Below are positions 1-13,752 of a DNA stretch of 64,000 bases, piece by piece; the first letter of the stretch is position 1; every line of letters starts with the position of its first letter. Source of the DNA: Hansfordia pulvinata (taxonomy: Eukaryota > Ascomycota > Sordariomycetes > Xylariales); NCBI GenBank assembly GCA_006538405.1, contig BJKQ01000006.1:1015001-1079000 (forward strand), given 5' to 3'. A program made the translations under genes and the position numbers. Below the pieces are notes generated by a model, which saw only the letters and a program-made list of their open reading frames with translations, was not told where the DNA came from and did no database searches.

Positions 1-1901
1 ACAAACATCTGCGCCTGGATCCATTCGTGCAGAGCATCTGCCTCCCAGGAGCGGCCCGGGGGGCAACACAACGAGTACTCGTAGAGGGGGGGAATACTCG
101 CATAAGCGGCGGCGAGACCCGACCGGCCGGAGTTGCAGCGTCTCAGGCGCACCTATCACAGAAGCAGGCGAGGCGCGGACTGGTTGGTCCCTGTGCAGGG
201 GCAGAAAGTAAGGTACCTACCCTAAGAAACAAAGGCGAGGCGAGGTGGAGGAGGGGCGCGTAGAATGACGCACATAACCCGCATCGCAGAGAGATCCGGT
301 AAGGTAATCATTGCTAAGGTTCCCCACCCTGCCCCTCCTCCCCCAACACCACCGCCGACTCTGACGGTGGAATGGGGTGGGATCTCTTCAGGTTTCCGTT
401 CCGACATGCTTGAGTCTAGATCATAGCACTGGACTTGTCAGCCATCCATGACAGTCTCCAGTCGTGTTGGGGTGAGCAGCCAGGTATCAACGAGGTGGCA
501 GCATGATACAAGGACCGGTAAGGAAAAGACGAGCTGGACGACGACGGAAGCTGTCGCACAATCGGATGGGCGCATATGCGCGCGAATCAACAGCGAGACT
601 ACCCCGCGGCAGGCGTACAGGGGTGAGCCGAAAAGCCGCCGCTCCAACTGGGGCGGTTCACACGGGCAGGTTTCCCGAGCCTCCACTGGCGGGTGAGTGG
701 CCCAGCCATCTCCGGGGTGGTTTCATTACGAGGAGAGGCTGAAGGTTGGTGCACTTGATCGGAGCCGGTATTAGGGACTCTTCAAGTCGGGAAAGCCTCG
801 CACGAGCTTGTCGCACGCCAGACGTGCGGCGGTGCGAAAAGTGCAGGTCGCCTTGCGCGCTGGACAGACACGAATGACGTCGACGAGGGGCACGCGCTGT
901 GTTGCGCGACCCCCACGCTGTCCAAGCTCAACCCGGTTAGTGAGGTAGGTGCCTATAGTAGGTAACTGCCCGGTAACCCTTGCCCGTAACTGAAGCGCCG
1001 CTATCGTGACACGCCCAGGCACCGTCTGCCCCGCAGAGTGCGCTGCACTGGCGCACCTAGCGGGCTCCAGCCCGTCCTGTACAGGGCCAAAAGGCCAATG
1101 GGCCCTGGATCCATCCACTGAATTCTACTCGTAGCGCACTGCATCCCGATCACAAACGTTCGAGACACGATTCCCGATCCTCCTCGTGACACCTCTGCGC
1201 CGGCCATCTCACCTGGGTGAGGGTCGGCTTTGTACCATCTCGATAGCACGGGACAAGCAGGTACGACTACACAGAGGCAATCTCCGAGCCAGCTGGATGG
1301 ACCCTCGCTCTAAAAAGGTAAACCCAGTGTCTAACTACCAAGTAAGTAGGTAGCCTGCAAATCGACGACACGCATGCAACAACAAGCTTCTTGCACCCGA
1401 TGACCTACCAGTCTCGGGCCTGCAGATTCGCAGCGGAGCGACTCGCAGAAAATGAAGCACATCAGCTCGCCACCCGCCATGCTCGTCGCCCAAAGCAGCA
1501 TCGCCTCGCGGCAACGGGGGCCTGGCACAGAGCTGGAAGGTTCCTGATTTGTCATCATGTGCGTCCAATGTCTTCATTGGCCTCTCCCGTCAAGGTAGAA
1601 GCTTGCGAAAAGTCACCATGGAGGATCAAAGTTAGCCTGATGTATCTCGTCTTCGTGTCTTTGCGTCACCTTGAGAGGTTCATCTCGCCATATCTCTGGA
1701 GTCTGTATGCGCTTCCTTGTAATGCCTTCCAACAGGGTCCGGTGGAGCTTGTGGGATGTCTTCCCAGAACCCATGTTTGACAGACATCACGAAGTTCTTG
1801 TCGGTAAGGTGTGCAGGTTCTCGGGGCTTCTCTTGGCCGCCAGCGCTCTCCCTGGCAGGCCCGTAGATGCGCGGCCGGAGCCATGGCCGAGGGGGACCTG
1901 C
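1..1901. other. Intergenic stretch, no supported gene
   Basis: No reading frame here resembles a known family or splices into a plausible protein. The short open frames overlap on both strands and are rich in Arg, Ser and Pro, as expected for GC-rich non-coding DNA. Copies of the recurrent motif TACTCGTA lie near positions 71-80 and 1128-1134. The window edge may cut off part of a neighbouring gene, but nothing at position 1 shows this. Confidence 0.6.
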
Positions 1902-2677
1902 TCAGCCCATGCGCTGCTTCCGGCGCACCCACACCTCCTTCTCCTCCTCCTGCCGCCCAGCCTCCCCGTCCCCGTCCCCGTCTTCGCCGGAGGCCGCAGG
2001 CCGCAGCTCCACCTCCCACACCTTGAGCCGGTAGGGCCCGTGGTCGGCGCGGCCGCTGTGCAGGTCGAACGCCCAGCCGTGCTTAGGGCACGTGATGCCC
2101 GCGCTGAGCGCGATGCCAAAGTCCTCCACGTCGAAAGGCGTCCCGTTGGAGAGCGGGTATGCCGAGTGAGGGCATTGCTGGTGTGGTGGTTTTCTCCCAT
2201 TTAGTTTCCGCGCGAGATCCAAGAGAAACAGGAGTACGTAAGAGCCAGAAGAGAGGGTTGGGCAGACACGACAGAGAGACATGAATCAGGCGATAGGGGC
2301 AACGGAAAGCGGCTCACATTGTCCACGGCGTGGAACTTGCCCTTGTACCGGAAAACGAGCACCTGGTCCCGCAGCGCGCCCGCCTCGCCCGTCTGCGTCT
2401 CGTCCAGGTGGATCTCCGCCGTCGCCCCGTCGTCGCCTGTGCCCCCGGCTCCGGCTCCGGGCTTCGGCACCTGGAACACCTTGCACCCGGGAGCCCTTGC
2501 CGCCGCGCCCGCCGCGCCCGCCGCGCCACCGCCGACGCCGCCGCCGACGCCGCACGGCCGCCGATCCGCCAGCCGCTGCCCGTCCTCCGGCGTCACGTCT
2601 GGGAACGCGCCGCTCAACCCCACAAAGTGCCACGGGTCGCCGCGGCGCGACTGCCCGCCGAAGAAGGGGATGACCAT
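1902..2677 (-). CDS. Rieske [2Fe-2S] domain protein, two exons
   Basis: Predicted protein of 211 residues. Exon 1 is 2677-2318 and exon 2 is 2177-1902. The intron 2178-2317 starts GTGAGC and ends CAG. The exon join restores the block FHAVDNQCPHSAYPLSNG. The Rieske ligands are visible as C122-P-H124 and C150-P-K-H153, followed by GWAFDLHSG. This is the pattern of soluble Rieske ferredoxin-like proteins, which pass electrons through a 2Fe-2S cluster; the partner is unknown. Residues 45-65 are a Gly/Ala-rich linker. I chose the ATG at 2677 (MVIPFFGG). A longer frame would read into a GA microsatellite as Ser-Leu repeats, which is unlikely to be coding. A mitochondrial presequence is not obvious. 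The domain call is secure, the exact start less so. Confidence 0.85.
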
Positions 2678-2834
2678 GAGGCTCTGGGCTGGGCTGGGCT
2701 GGACGGCTTTTGGCGGTGAGTTGAGTGGTTGGTTGGCTCTTGGCTTGCTGTTAGACTGGGGGACTTTGGAGGGAAAGAGGTGGCGATCGAATGCCACGGG
2801 TAGCAAATTGACAGATGGTCGGCTTGTTGAGAGA

Positions 2835-2894
<60 letters not shown>

Positions 2895-3321
2895 TAGAGA
2901 TTGGGCAATCGACCGGTCAAAATAGCCTGCACTATCAGTGAATGACGGGTTGCGAGTACCTACTTCTGACGATGGCAGTGGAGAGGGCAACGTGCCTCTT
3001 CGACTCATAGTACCGCTTCAGGTCCAAGTTATCGATAAGGAATTCCTCGCGAGTGAAGCATCTCAGCGTGGGGCGCAGCTCGAGGACGTCGGAATCTTCG
3101 GCATCACTCAAGCTATGATTACAATCCTGGCATCGACGTTATAGTGCTGCGGGATGCAGCGCGAATTCATAGTCACGCATGTGAGTTGGGAGCCAGCATA
3201 ACTCCAACATGCAGCAAGTCCACATAACAGCCCATCATATCGAGAGTCAACTGCAAAGGGCTTTGGCTTTCGGGTATTATCAACACATCTAGGTAAACAC
3301 GCACAGTCCGCGGCAACCGCC
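2678..3321. other. Intergenic region between Rieske gene and RRP3
   Basis: This is the promoter and leader of the Rieske gene and the 3' flank of RRP3. It holds the GA microsatellite listed separately. Open frames that run into it from the RRP3 side are frameshifted continuations past the true RRP3 stop at 3322. Confidence 0.6.
2840..2891. repeat. (AG)n microsatellite
   Basis: About 26 uninterrupted AG units, roughly 160 bp upstream of the Rieske start codon on that gene's strand. On the minus strand it reads as a CT-rich tract, a common feature of fungal promoters and 5' leaders. Confidence 0.95.
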
Positions 3322-4936
3322 TCAGCCCTCCTCGGCGTCCATGGCGTCGTGGCGCCTCTTGCTGCCCCCCTGGCACCGCCGCGGGGGCCGCCCCTGGTGG
3401 GCCGGTGGCGTTGCCCCGTGCTGCCGCCGCGGTCGTCCTTGAGGTTCTTCATCTCCGTCTTGGCGTGGCGCTGGGCCTCCTCGACGCGCCGCTTGAACAC
3501 CATGACCTCGTCCTTGTCGTACTCGTACTCCTTGAGCTCCTTCTCCTTGCCCAGGGCCTTCTCGGTGCGCAGCCACATCTCCAGGTCGTACTGCGTCACG
3601 AGCGAGATGGCGTGCCCGGACTTGCCCGCGCGCGCCGTCCGGCCCACGCGGTGGATGTACGTCTTGGAGTCCTGCGGCAGGTCGTAGTTGAACACGACGT
3701 CGACGCTGGGTATGTCCAGACCGCGCGCCGCCACGTCCGTCGCCACCAGGATGTCCCGCGACCCGGACTTGAACTTGTTGAGGGCCCCGAGACGGGCAGA
3801 CTGGGAGAGCTGGCCTGGGGTCACGCTGTTAGTCAGAATACGAATGGCGCGGCGCGGGAGGGGGCTGTGCTTCTTGCGAATGGTCGACTTACCGTGTAGC
3901 GGATGGCACCGAACCCGAGAGCGCGAAGCAGGATCGCCAGCCTCTGCGACTCCCAGACCGTGCGGGTGAAGACGATGGTGGACTTGCCCGCGAACTCGTT
4001 GACGAGGAAGATGATGTAAATGTCCTTGTGCTGAACGGGAATGAAGACGTAGTTCTGGATGAGCGTGGAGACGGTCTGGTATTTGCTGGAGCTGATGGAC
4101 ACCTTGAGGGGTCCCGCAAACTGGCGCGCTGCAGACTCTCGACCTTGTTGGATATGGTGGCGCTGAAGAGGAAGGTCCTCCTCTCGCGGGGCACGAACTT
4201 GAGGATCTTGTCGAGAACGGGGCCGAAGTCCATGTCGAGGAGCCGGTCGGCCTCGTCCATGACCAGGTACTGGAGCTTGCGCAGGGAGAAGCCCTTGGTT
4301 TTCTCCAGGTGGTCGAGGAGACGGCCCGGGGTGGCGACGATGATGTGCGGCTTCTTGGCAAGGGCCACCGACTGCTGGACCATGTCGAGACCTCCGACAA
4401 TGACGGCGGAGCGGACGGCGATGATGGAGCCCAGCGCCTCGAACTGCTGGGAGATCTGGTGGGCGAGTTCTCTGGTGGGCGCAAGCACGAGACCGAACAG
4501 AGGCTGGGGCTTTTCCAGCAGAGCCTGGAGGATGGGGAGCGCAAAGGCTGCCGTCTTTCCGCTACCGGTCTCGGCGAGGCCGATGATGTCGCGGTTTTGC
4601 AGGGCGAGGGGATGGATTGCGCCTGGATGGGCGTGGGGCTCTTGTAGCCTAGGTTTTCGCAAGCTTCGCAGAGGGAGTCGATGATGCCCTGGCACGACGG
4701 CATGTTAGCACGGGGAATGCACAGCTGCGCAGAACGAGGGCTTTCTGGAGGTTGCCGACTGCAAGACGTACGAGCTCCTTGAAGGTCTTTGGGGGCGTCT
4801 CATCCGCGCTGGACGCCTCGAGAGTGGCAGATTCGGGCGATGGCTCCAACTCCTCATTCTGGCGACTGATATCTTTGGAAGGGGCCGGGAGCGCCTCGTG
4901 GGAGAGCTTTCTCCTCTTGCTCGAAGCGGCGGACAT
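3322..4936 (-). CDS. RRP3: ATP-dependent rRNA helicase RRP3 (DEAD box), frame broken by four single-base deletions
   Basis: DEAD-box helicase of the Rrp3/DDX47 type, needed in the nucleolus for 18S rRNA maturation. Exons are 4936-4772, 4688-3893 and 3814-3322. The introns start GTACGT and GTAAGT and end CAG. In order one reads the Q motif ([12 protein letters not shown]), motif I (AETGSGKT), Ia (APTRELA), Ib (TPGR), II ([10 protein letters not shown]), III (SAT), IV (IVFTRT), V ([10 protein letters not shown]) and VI ([10 protein letters not shown]). The C-terminus is [12 protein letters not shown]. These blocks lie in three different frames. The frame changes at 4608-4611, 4108-4111, 3901-3902 and 3365-3370. 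Each site is a G/C run, and one added base restores the expected sequence. With four bases added, the exons sum to exactly 486 codons and every splice phase agrees. An assembly error is more likely than a pseudogene because the gene is normally essential. Confidence 0.9.
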
Positions 4937-5479
4937 GTCGAGGCTGTGATGCGGCCGTAGGGTTCGTTACGTTTAGCCCTCCTCGAGAGGCAGATGCCGT
5001 GAGAGTCCGAGATCCCTTTGCAGAGGTAATACGAGGTTCGACTCCTCCAGGCAGCCGCTGCTTATCGAGCCGTACGTAGTAGGTACGTGACGGTGGGTGT
5101 GGCGACGGTGCTGTTGGCGATGAAGCCTGTAGAATGCCTTAGGTACGGTACGGTACGGTACGGCGCGGTACGGTATGGGACGGGCTGGCTGGAGGGGCAG
5201 AAAGCCAAAAATTGACCGCCTGCGCTGATCGGTCCGCGACAGTAAAGCTTATCGCTTATCGATACCCGGTTGGGTCCACTTTATTTTCCCTGCCTCTCTC
5301 TGCGCCTTTCTGCCTCGACTCTCAATCAGCACCCGCCCGCCTTTACGAGCACTGCCAGGCTCATTCATTCATGCCAAAGCGCATTCCCAACCGCCGATAT
5401 CCCCAGTTCTCGGTCTGACCTTTGTCCTCCTCCACCACCACCAACGACGACCGGGTCATCTCCTTCACATCCCGCCGCA
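4937..5479. promoter_or_regulatory. Divergent promoter region between RRP3 and SSF1
   Basis: These 543 bp separate the start codons of two divergently transcribed ribosome-biogenesis genes and must hold both promoters and 5' leaders. The segment contains a tandem GGTAC-type repeat (about 5142-5174). A CT-rich tract (about 5283-5330) and CCTCCACCACCACC-like sequence lie close upstream of the SSF1 start. Co-regulation of the pair is inferred from the arrangement only. Confidence 0.55.
5142..5174. repeat. Tandem 5-bp repeat (GGTAC)n
   Basis: About six near-perfect GGTAC units, one of them altered to GGCGC, in the centre of the RRP3/SSF1 divergent promoter. The unit contains the GGTAC core of the palindrome that recurs in other intergenic parts of the window. 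Confidence 0.85.
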
Positions 5480-6883
5480 ATGGCCAAGACCCGCACGAAG
5501 AAGCGCACCCATGTCGGCGCCAACAACCCCCTGCACCGTGCCCCTCTGGCCGGCCGCCAGGCCACGCAGGACCCCAAGAGCATGGTCATCCGCATCGGCG
5601 CCGGCGAGGTCGGCTCCAGCGTCAGCCAGCTGGCCAAGGACGTCCGCCAGGTCATGGAGCCCGGCACGGCCACCCGCCTCAAGGAGCGCCGCGCCAACCG
5701 CCTGCGCGACTACATCACCATGACCGGCCCCCTGGGCGTGTCGCACCTGATGCTCTTCTCGCGGTCCGAGTCGGGCAACACCAACCTGCGCGTCGCCACG
5801 ACCCCGCGCGGCCCGACGCTGCACTTCCGCGTCGAGAAGTACTCGCTGTGCAAGGACATCCGCAAGGCCCAGCGCCACCCCAAGGGCGGCGGCAAGGAGT
5901 TCATCACGCCGCCGCTGCTCATCATGAACAACATTGCCACCCCGGGCGCCGACGCCAACTCCAAGGTCCCCAAGCACCTCGAGTCCCTGACCACGACCGT
6001 CTTCCAGTCGCTCTTCCCGCGCATCAACCCCCAGACGACGCCGCTCAAGTCCATCCGCCGGGTGCTGCTGCTCAACCGCGAGCCGGACCCGGACGACGAG
6101 GGCTCCTTCGTGCTCAACTTCCGCCACTTCGCCATCACCACCAAGGCCGCCGGCATGTCCAAGCCCCTGCGCCGGCTCAACGCCGCCGACCGCCTGTTCG
6201 GCGGCGGCGGCGCCAGGAAGAACCGCAAGGGCGGGGTGCCCAACCTCGGCAAGCTGGCCGACATCTCCGAGTTCATGGTCGGCGGCGAGAACGGCGACGG
6301 GTACATGACGGACGGCACCAGCGGCAGCGAGATGGACACGGACGCCGAGGTCGAGGTCCTCGAGAGCAACCCGCGCAAGGTCCTGTCGGCCAAGGCGCGC
6401 GCCGCTCGGGACAGCGCGGCGGCGGCGGCGGCGGACGAGGAGGGCGGCGGCGGGGACGACGACAAGGTCGAGCGCCGACGCATCACGCTGACGGAGCTGG
6501 GCCCGCGCATGAAGTTGCGCATGACCAAGGTCGAGGAGGGCATGTGCACGGGCAAGGTCATGTGGCACGAGCACATCCACAAGTCGCGGGACGAGGTCAG
6601 GGAGCTCGAGAAGCGCTGGGAGAAGCGCAACCACGAGAAGGAGACCCGGCGGAAAGAGCAGAAGGCCAACGTCGAGCGCAAGAAGAAGGAGAAGGCGGCC
6701 AGCGGCGCCGGCGGCGCCAAGAAGGGCGAAGATGACGGCGACGACGACGACGACGACCGCGAATTCGACGGCAACAACAGCGACCTGTTTGACGAGATGA
6801 TGGACGAGGACGACATAGACAGTGGCGACGACGTTGCGCATGAAAAAATGGACGAGGATGAGTGGGAGGACGAGGAGGCCTGA
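5480..6883 (+). CDS. SSF1: Brix-domain 60S ribosome biogenesis protein (Ssf1/Peter Pan)
   Basis: Intronless, 467 residues. The N-terminus MAKTRTKKRTHV is typical of Ssf1/Ssf2/PPAN. It is followed by a Brix domain (roughly residues 35-290). Recognisable stretches are PLGVSHLMLFSRS, LHFRVEKYSLCKDI, TPPLLIMNN, and VLNFRHFAIT near the end of the domain. The family binds pre-60S particles and helps 27S pre-rRNA processing and 5S RNP docking in the nucleolus. The C-terminal part is charged, with poly-Ala, Lys-rich and long Asp/Glu tracts. I chose the ATG at 5480 because the protein begins with the family N-terminus there; the in-frame extension upstream is Pro/Ser-rich leader. The strand opposite is also open for almost the whole length, a by-product of GC-rich third positions. 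Confidence 0.95.
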   Translation: MAKTRTKKRTHVGANNPLHRAPLAGRQATQDPKSMVIRIGAGEVGSSVSQLAKDVRQVMEPGTATRLKERRANRLRDYITMTGPLGVSHLMLFSRSESGNTNLRVATTPRGPTLHFRVEKYSLCKDIRKAQRHPKGGGKEFITPPLLIMNNIATPGADANSKVPKHLESLTTTVFQSLFPRINPQTTPLKSIRRVLLLNREPDPDDEGSFVLNFRHFAITTKAAGMSKPLRRLNAADRLFGGGGARKNRKGGVPNLGKLADISEFMVGGENGDGYMTDGTSGSEMDTDAEVEVLESNPRKVLSAKARAARDSAAAAAADEEGGGGDDDKVERRRITLTELGPRMKLRMTKVEEGMCTGKVMWHEHIHKSRDEVRELEKRWEKRNHEKETRRKEQKANVERKKKEKAASGAGGAKKGEDDGDDDDDDREFDGNNSDLFDEMMDEDDIDSGDDVAHEKMDEDEWEDEEA

Positions 6884-8245
6884 TTTGGCTCGCACAGGGG
6901 TAAAAAGGATTTTTGATAAATGGGGATCACGAGACCGCATAGGTAAGGCGTTTGGCGCATCTGGTATTACAATTTAATATACCATTTTCTTCATGTGATC
7001 ATGAGGCCACCGAGATTGACTCTTTCCCTTTTGAATATGACCCCATTGGATGTAAGAAGCAAAGTAAACGCAAAGTGACGCAGAAAACAAGAGCAGAGAG
7101 TAAGGGGGCGACGTTTGGGCGTGGATTATGCCCATGGTTGGCTCCAGTGATCATGTCACCATTTGAGCCTTTGCAGTCTTTGATGCGAGAGTTTCGCGAC
7201 TCATCTCGAAAACTCCAGCTAACCACCTGCAGACTCCAGCCCGGTTGCACTTCGAGAGCGGTATATCACGCCGCTTCAGGTTTATCCCCAATCTTTCCTG
7301 TTTGTCAGATAAGGATAACTACATCGTCCGGTAAGCGCACTTGAAACCAGCACTATAAAAGAGCTTCTACCATATGTTGCGCCCTTTGAAGCGTTGATCA
7401 ATTGTAAAGAAAGAGGCTGACGGTGAGACATTGGCACAAGCTGCGGGGTCGCTAAGTCCTGCGATGGGCCATGTTGAAGATACAGCAGCCTTCAGAGTCT
7501 GCCCACCCGAAGCTCTTCAAGGCAAGACTTCGAGGCGAGAGTCAGCAGGACACAAATAGGACCCAGTCTCCTCTGAAATTCCGCGCACGACGGAGCTCCG
7601 CGATGACGAAGATGTGTCTGCGAGGGAGGGGCGGCGCATTGTGGGTGATTTCGCCATGTGAGACAGGCGAGACAGGTTCCATTCCCCATCTTGGCCCGAC
7701 CGCATTCCACAGCCGCGCAGAGCCCGCGCTCCTTCAGCCCGACGAACGACCCTGCGTGGTCTCTGTGACCGAGCTGTCTCGCCCCAGACAATAGAGCGGG
7801 CTGCTCGTAGCCCAGCTGCCCGCCCGCCCGATGAGAGAGTTGCTGCGAGGGATCGGATGGCGGCAAGAGCGCAACCTTGGGCAAGAATGCAGAGCCGGGG
7901 CGCGCGTTTCTCAGAACCATTGCGTGCGAAAGGGCCTCCCTTTGCCATGCCATGCCATGCTCTCTCTCTCTCTCTCTCTCTCGCTCTCCCTTCGAGCGAG
8001 TCCACTCGCTCGCCTGATTTGCAATCTGCCCCGTCAAAACGTGAACAGGGCCCGGGAGGAACGCTGGCCCCGGGAGACCTCCGGGTCATCTCAAGCATCC
8101 TGCGCAACTTTCATCTGGCCCATCACCCCCGAGGGAAAGCTCTTCCCAGCTTTGGCTGCCGCGAAAGCAACTCGGTTCTCAGATGATATACGGCAGCACA
8201 GCCCGACGCGACGAGACGATACACAGGCAGGAATCCAGCTAGGCC
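6884..8245. other. Intergenic stretch, no supported gene
   Basis: This is the 3' flank of SSF1 and the promoter and leader of the MFS transporter gene. It contains a (CT)n microsatellite at about 7960-7982. I found no splice-joined coding block on either strand. Confidence 0.6.
7960..7982. repeat. (CT)n microsatellite
   Basis: About 11 CT units, followed by CGCTCTCCC, roughly 265 bp upstream of the MFS transporter start codon. Pyrimidine-rich on the coding strand, as is common in fungal leaders. Confidence 0.9.
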
Positions 8246-11145
<2,900 letters not shown>

Positions 11146-12921
11146 GGGGTGGGTGCGCGAGGTGTTTTAGTACATACCTTAGGTACCTATATTGGGGCGG
11201 GAATACTGGGTTGGGGGCATTTCACATTTGGGGCGTCTTTCCTAGTTCTGCGATTGTTAACATATGGCTGGCTTGCTCGGGTCTGTGGTTGGCTCCTGCG
11301 GTGGCGGCTACACACCCAGGTGCTTATTCAAGGAATCTTTCGGCGGGTAAAGTCGTGCTTACACTACGCGTACAACTTGACAGGCGTGCTTTCACGTGCG
11401 GGTCACGGTTCACGGCAATGCATGCCAGAGTGGACAAGGTGGGTTGGGTTGAGGCGGCCGAATCTCTCATTATCTCGCCCTGACGAGGGCTCGTAGCTCA
11501 GGATAAGGGGCGGTTTCCCGACAAGACAGAGGCAGGGACGACGATGTCTCTCGAAGTCAATTGACCCATCTTCCCATCAGCTAGACCTCCAAGTAAGAAG
11601 ATCTTGAAAGACGGTTAGAAAGAGTCGACACGATTCTTGAGCATCGCCGGCCCGCCTGTTCTGCGTCGTCCACCGCGAGAACCTTATGAAAAGCTATCAA
11701 TGGAAGAGACTGAGTTGCCCGAGTAGACGAGGACCGTCAAGGCCACACGTATCCATCCGGGACTTTGCTTCTGATCAATCCAAAACAGACTTTTTTTTGT
11801 CAATGGGTTGGTGAGTCGTTTTTTCCTATTTTTTGGGTGGAGGCCAGCCTTCTTGAGCGCCAGCGGACACCATGCAATGGTGGCTCATTTGGTTGTTGGT
11901 TGAGTGGGAGTGTTTGCTGTGGGAAAAAAGCATACTTTGCTCCTTTGCTCCGGATCAGAGTTGGGAATTCCGTAATCGCGTATGGCTTTTTTTTTTGGGT
12001 GTCTCCCTTCTGCCAAGTAACCGGTAGAAGAGGACGGGTTTGTTCCTTTTTGTTGGCAATTGCAATGGCATTGGCATTCTGGTTTGACAAAGGGAAGAGA
12101 TGGAGCTTTAATGTCTGGCAGCGAGGGAGGCGCGTGTGCAGCCTGTAAGACCGCGCGTGCGTGCGCTGACCTCTTCCTCTGCTGCGTGGTTTGCAATCTG
12201 CTGGCGACACCTGACTGCAAGCCCTCATAGACCTCCGCCCTCTTTTGCTGCAGAACTGTGGACAACGGACCAGATCAACCCGACGCTGCTACATGCAACT
12301 CCAGTGACCTGTGAAGGACCTTTGTTGATGCAAACAAGCCAATCTTGGGTTGTCAGTGGCCAATGTCCACCCGCAGCTTCAGATCAAGCGGAGGTCGACA
12401 TGGAAAAACTGAAACAAGAAACAACGACAACGCACGATTCCTTGGTGCTGGGGTATATGATGGGTCGCTAGAAATCAAAAAAAGGGGTATCCGGGAAACT
12501 CCGACGCAACGAGGCGATGAAGATTCGCGCAGCAAATCATCCACGGCATATCTGAGGCCTCGCGCACCCTCGTCCCTCGAGCCCCGGACAATAATCATCA
12601 AAAAATTCGGTCGGCCAACCTCGAAAAGAAGTGGAGTGATCAAACTCTCCCAAATGGTGTTCCAATCTGACGGGTATCGTTCCGCGGGAGAGATGAGGTT
12701 TTTGTGTGCTGAGTGGGGAGAAGACAAGCCAGAGATCATAGCATGCGAAGACGCGAGCAACATCACAGTCATAACGAAGGAAAGAAAGACCAGACATTCC
12801 CAAAGATTCGTTGCAGCCCTAAACGCCGAGTAGAGGGAAAAGTCGTTCTGTTGCGTGGCAAGTTGCAGAATCCCACACGATCGTGTCCGTGAGAAACCAT
12901 GCGAAAGTATTGGGGGCCTCT
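11146..12921. other. Intergenic stretch, no supported gene
   Basis: This is the convergent 3' flank of the MFS gene (+) and the BTB gene (-). It includes T-rich and A-rich patches around 11790-11830 and 12470-12490. Short frames on both strands lack recognisable motifs or plausible splicing. One CCTTAGGTACCTA motif lies near 11178-11190. Confidence 0.6.
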
Positions 12922-13752
12922 TCAGATCGTCCTGGGGGTGCGCGAGTTGCTCATCTCCACGACGTCGTCGAGGTGGTTGCACATGGCAACGAAGAGATCG
13001 AAGAAGAGCTTGCCGCCTTGCTCCATCTCGGCCTGCATGGTGCCGCTCCTCTTGAATGTCTTGCGACATCGGATGATCAGGGCGAGGTAGTGAGCGCGGA
13101 GTCGCGAGTCCGTGTCGGGCGTGTGCTCGTAGGCGTACTGCGCGGACCGCAGGATGGTTCCGACGTCGATCCCACTCTGCAGACCCTGCTTCCGGAGAGA
13201 CAGGCGCTTGAGCTCCTCGAGTCCGAACCGGTCGGCGGCGCAGTAGACGACCGTGTCGCGCAGCAGGTGCTGGCCGACGCTCGACACGTACATGGTTGCC
13301 TCGACGGCTCCGCGGCCGCCTCCGGTGGTGTCGGAAGGGTCGGGCGATCGGACGGCGTCCTCGAGCTCCCAGGACTTGCGGTGCTTGTTGTGAAGCAGGC
13401 GGGGGTAGTAGTCGCCCTTGTAGAGGTACTCGAGGATGGCCGAAAAGGCCTCGGGCTCCTCGTCGGGAAGGGAAATCCGCTTGCCCTGCGCATCAAAGTA
13501 CTGGCCCTGGCAAGCCTGTTCGAGGAACGGGGACTGGCACAGGACCTCTTCGTGCGCCGCAAAGACGCGGCCCTCGAGGCCCACCGCGACGGTGACGATG
13601 GGGGAGGTGAGCGTCTTCTTGGCGGGCATGGACTCCTCGATGGAGCGCTGTAGTTTCGAAAGCTTCTGGGGGTCCCGGGCGCTGGCACTCGACTTCTTCA
13701 GCCGGGCCGACTTGTCCACGCGGTCGTGCGACCGGAGCGAGCGTTTGAACAT
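12922..13752 (-). CDS. BTB/POZ domain protein
   Basis: Intronless, 276 residues. A basic N-terminus (about residues 1-45) is followed by a BTB/POZ fold (about 48-130). It shows VTVAVGLEGRVFAAHEEVLCQ, the classic first strand and helix that precede FLEQACQGQ. DEEPEAFSAILEYLYKGDYY then marks the second half of the fold. A C-terminal region of about 130 residues is helical and resembles the extension found in many fungal BTB proteins. BTB domains dimerise or bind cullin-3; which applies here cannot be told. No kelch, zinc-finger or MATH domain is present. The start was set at the first ATG of the frame, and a shorter start at MPAKKTLTS would still keep the domain. Confidence 0.85.
   Translation of the reverse strand: MFKRSLRSHDRVDKSARLKKSSASARDPQKLSKLQRSIEESMPAKKTLTSPIVTVAVGLEGRVFAAHEEVLCQSPFLEQACQGQYFDAQGKRISLPDEEPEAFSAILEYLYKGDYYPRLLHNKHRKSWELEDAVRSPDPSDTTGGGRGAVEATMYVSSVGQHLLRDTVVYCAADRFGLEELKRLSLRKQGLQSGIDVGTILRSAQYAYEHTPDTDSRLRAHYLALIIRCRKTFKRSGTMQAEMEQGGKLFFDLFVAMCNHLDDVVEMSNSRTPRTI

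Noticed and set aside
5030..5050. Possible tRNA B box (GAGGTTCGACTCC)
   Set aside because: A T-arm-like stem can be drawn, but there is no matching A box, anticodon arm or acceptor stem upstream.
5465..6940. 491-codon open frame opposite SSF1 (minus strand)
   Set aside because: It is antisense to a clear Brix gene, is made of Leu/Val/Ala/Gly/Arg runs that mirror the GC-rich codons of SSF1, and has no motif.
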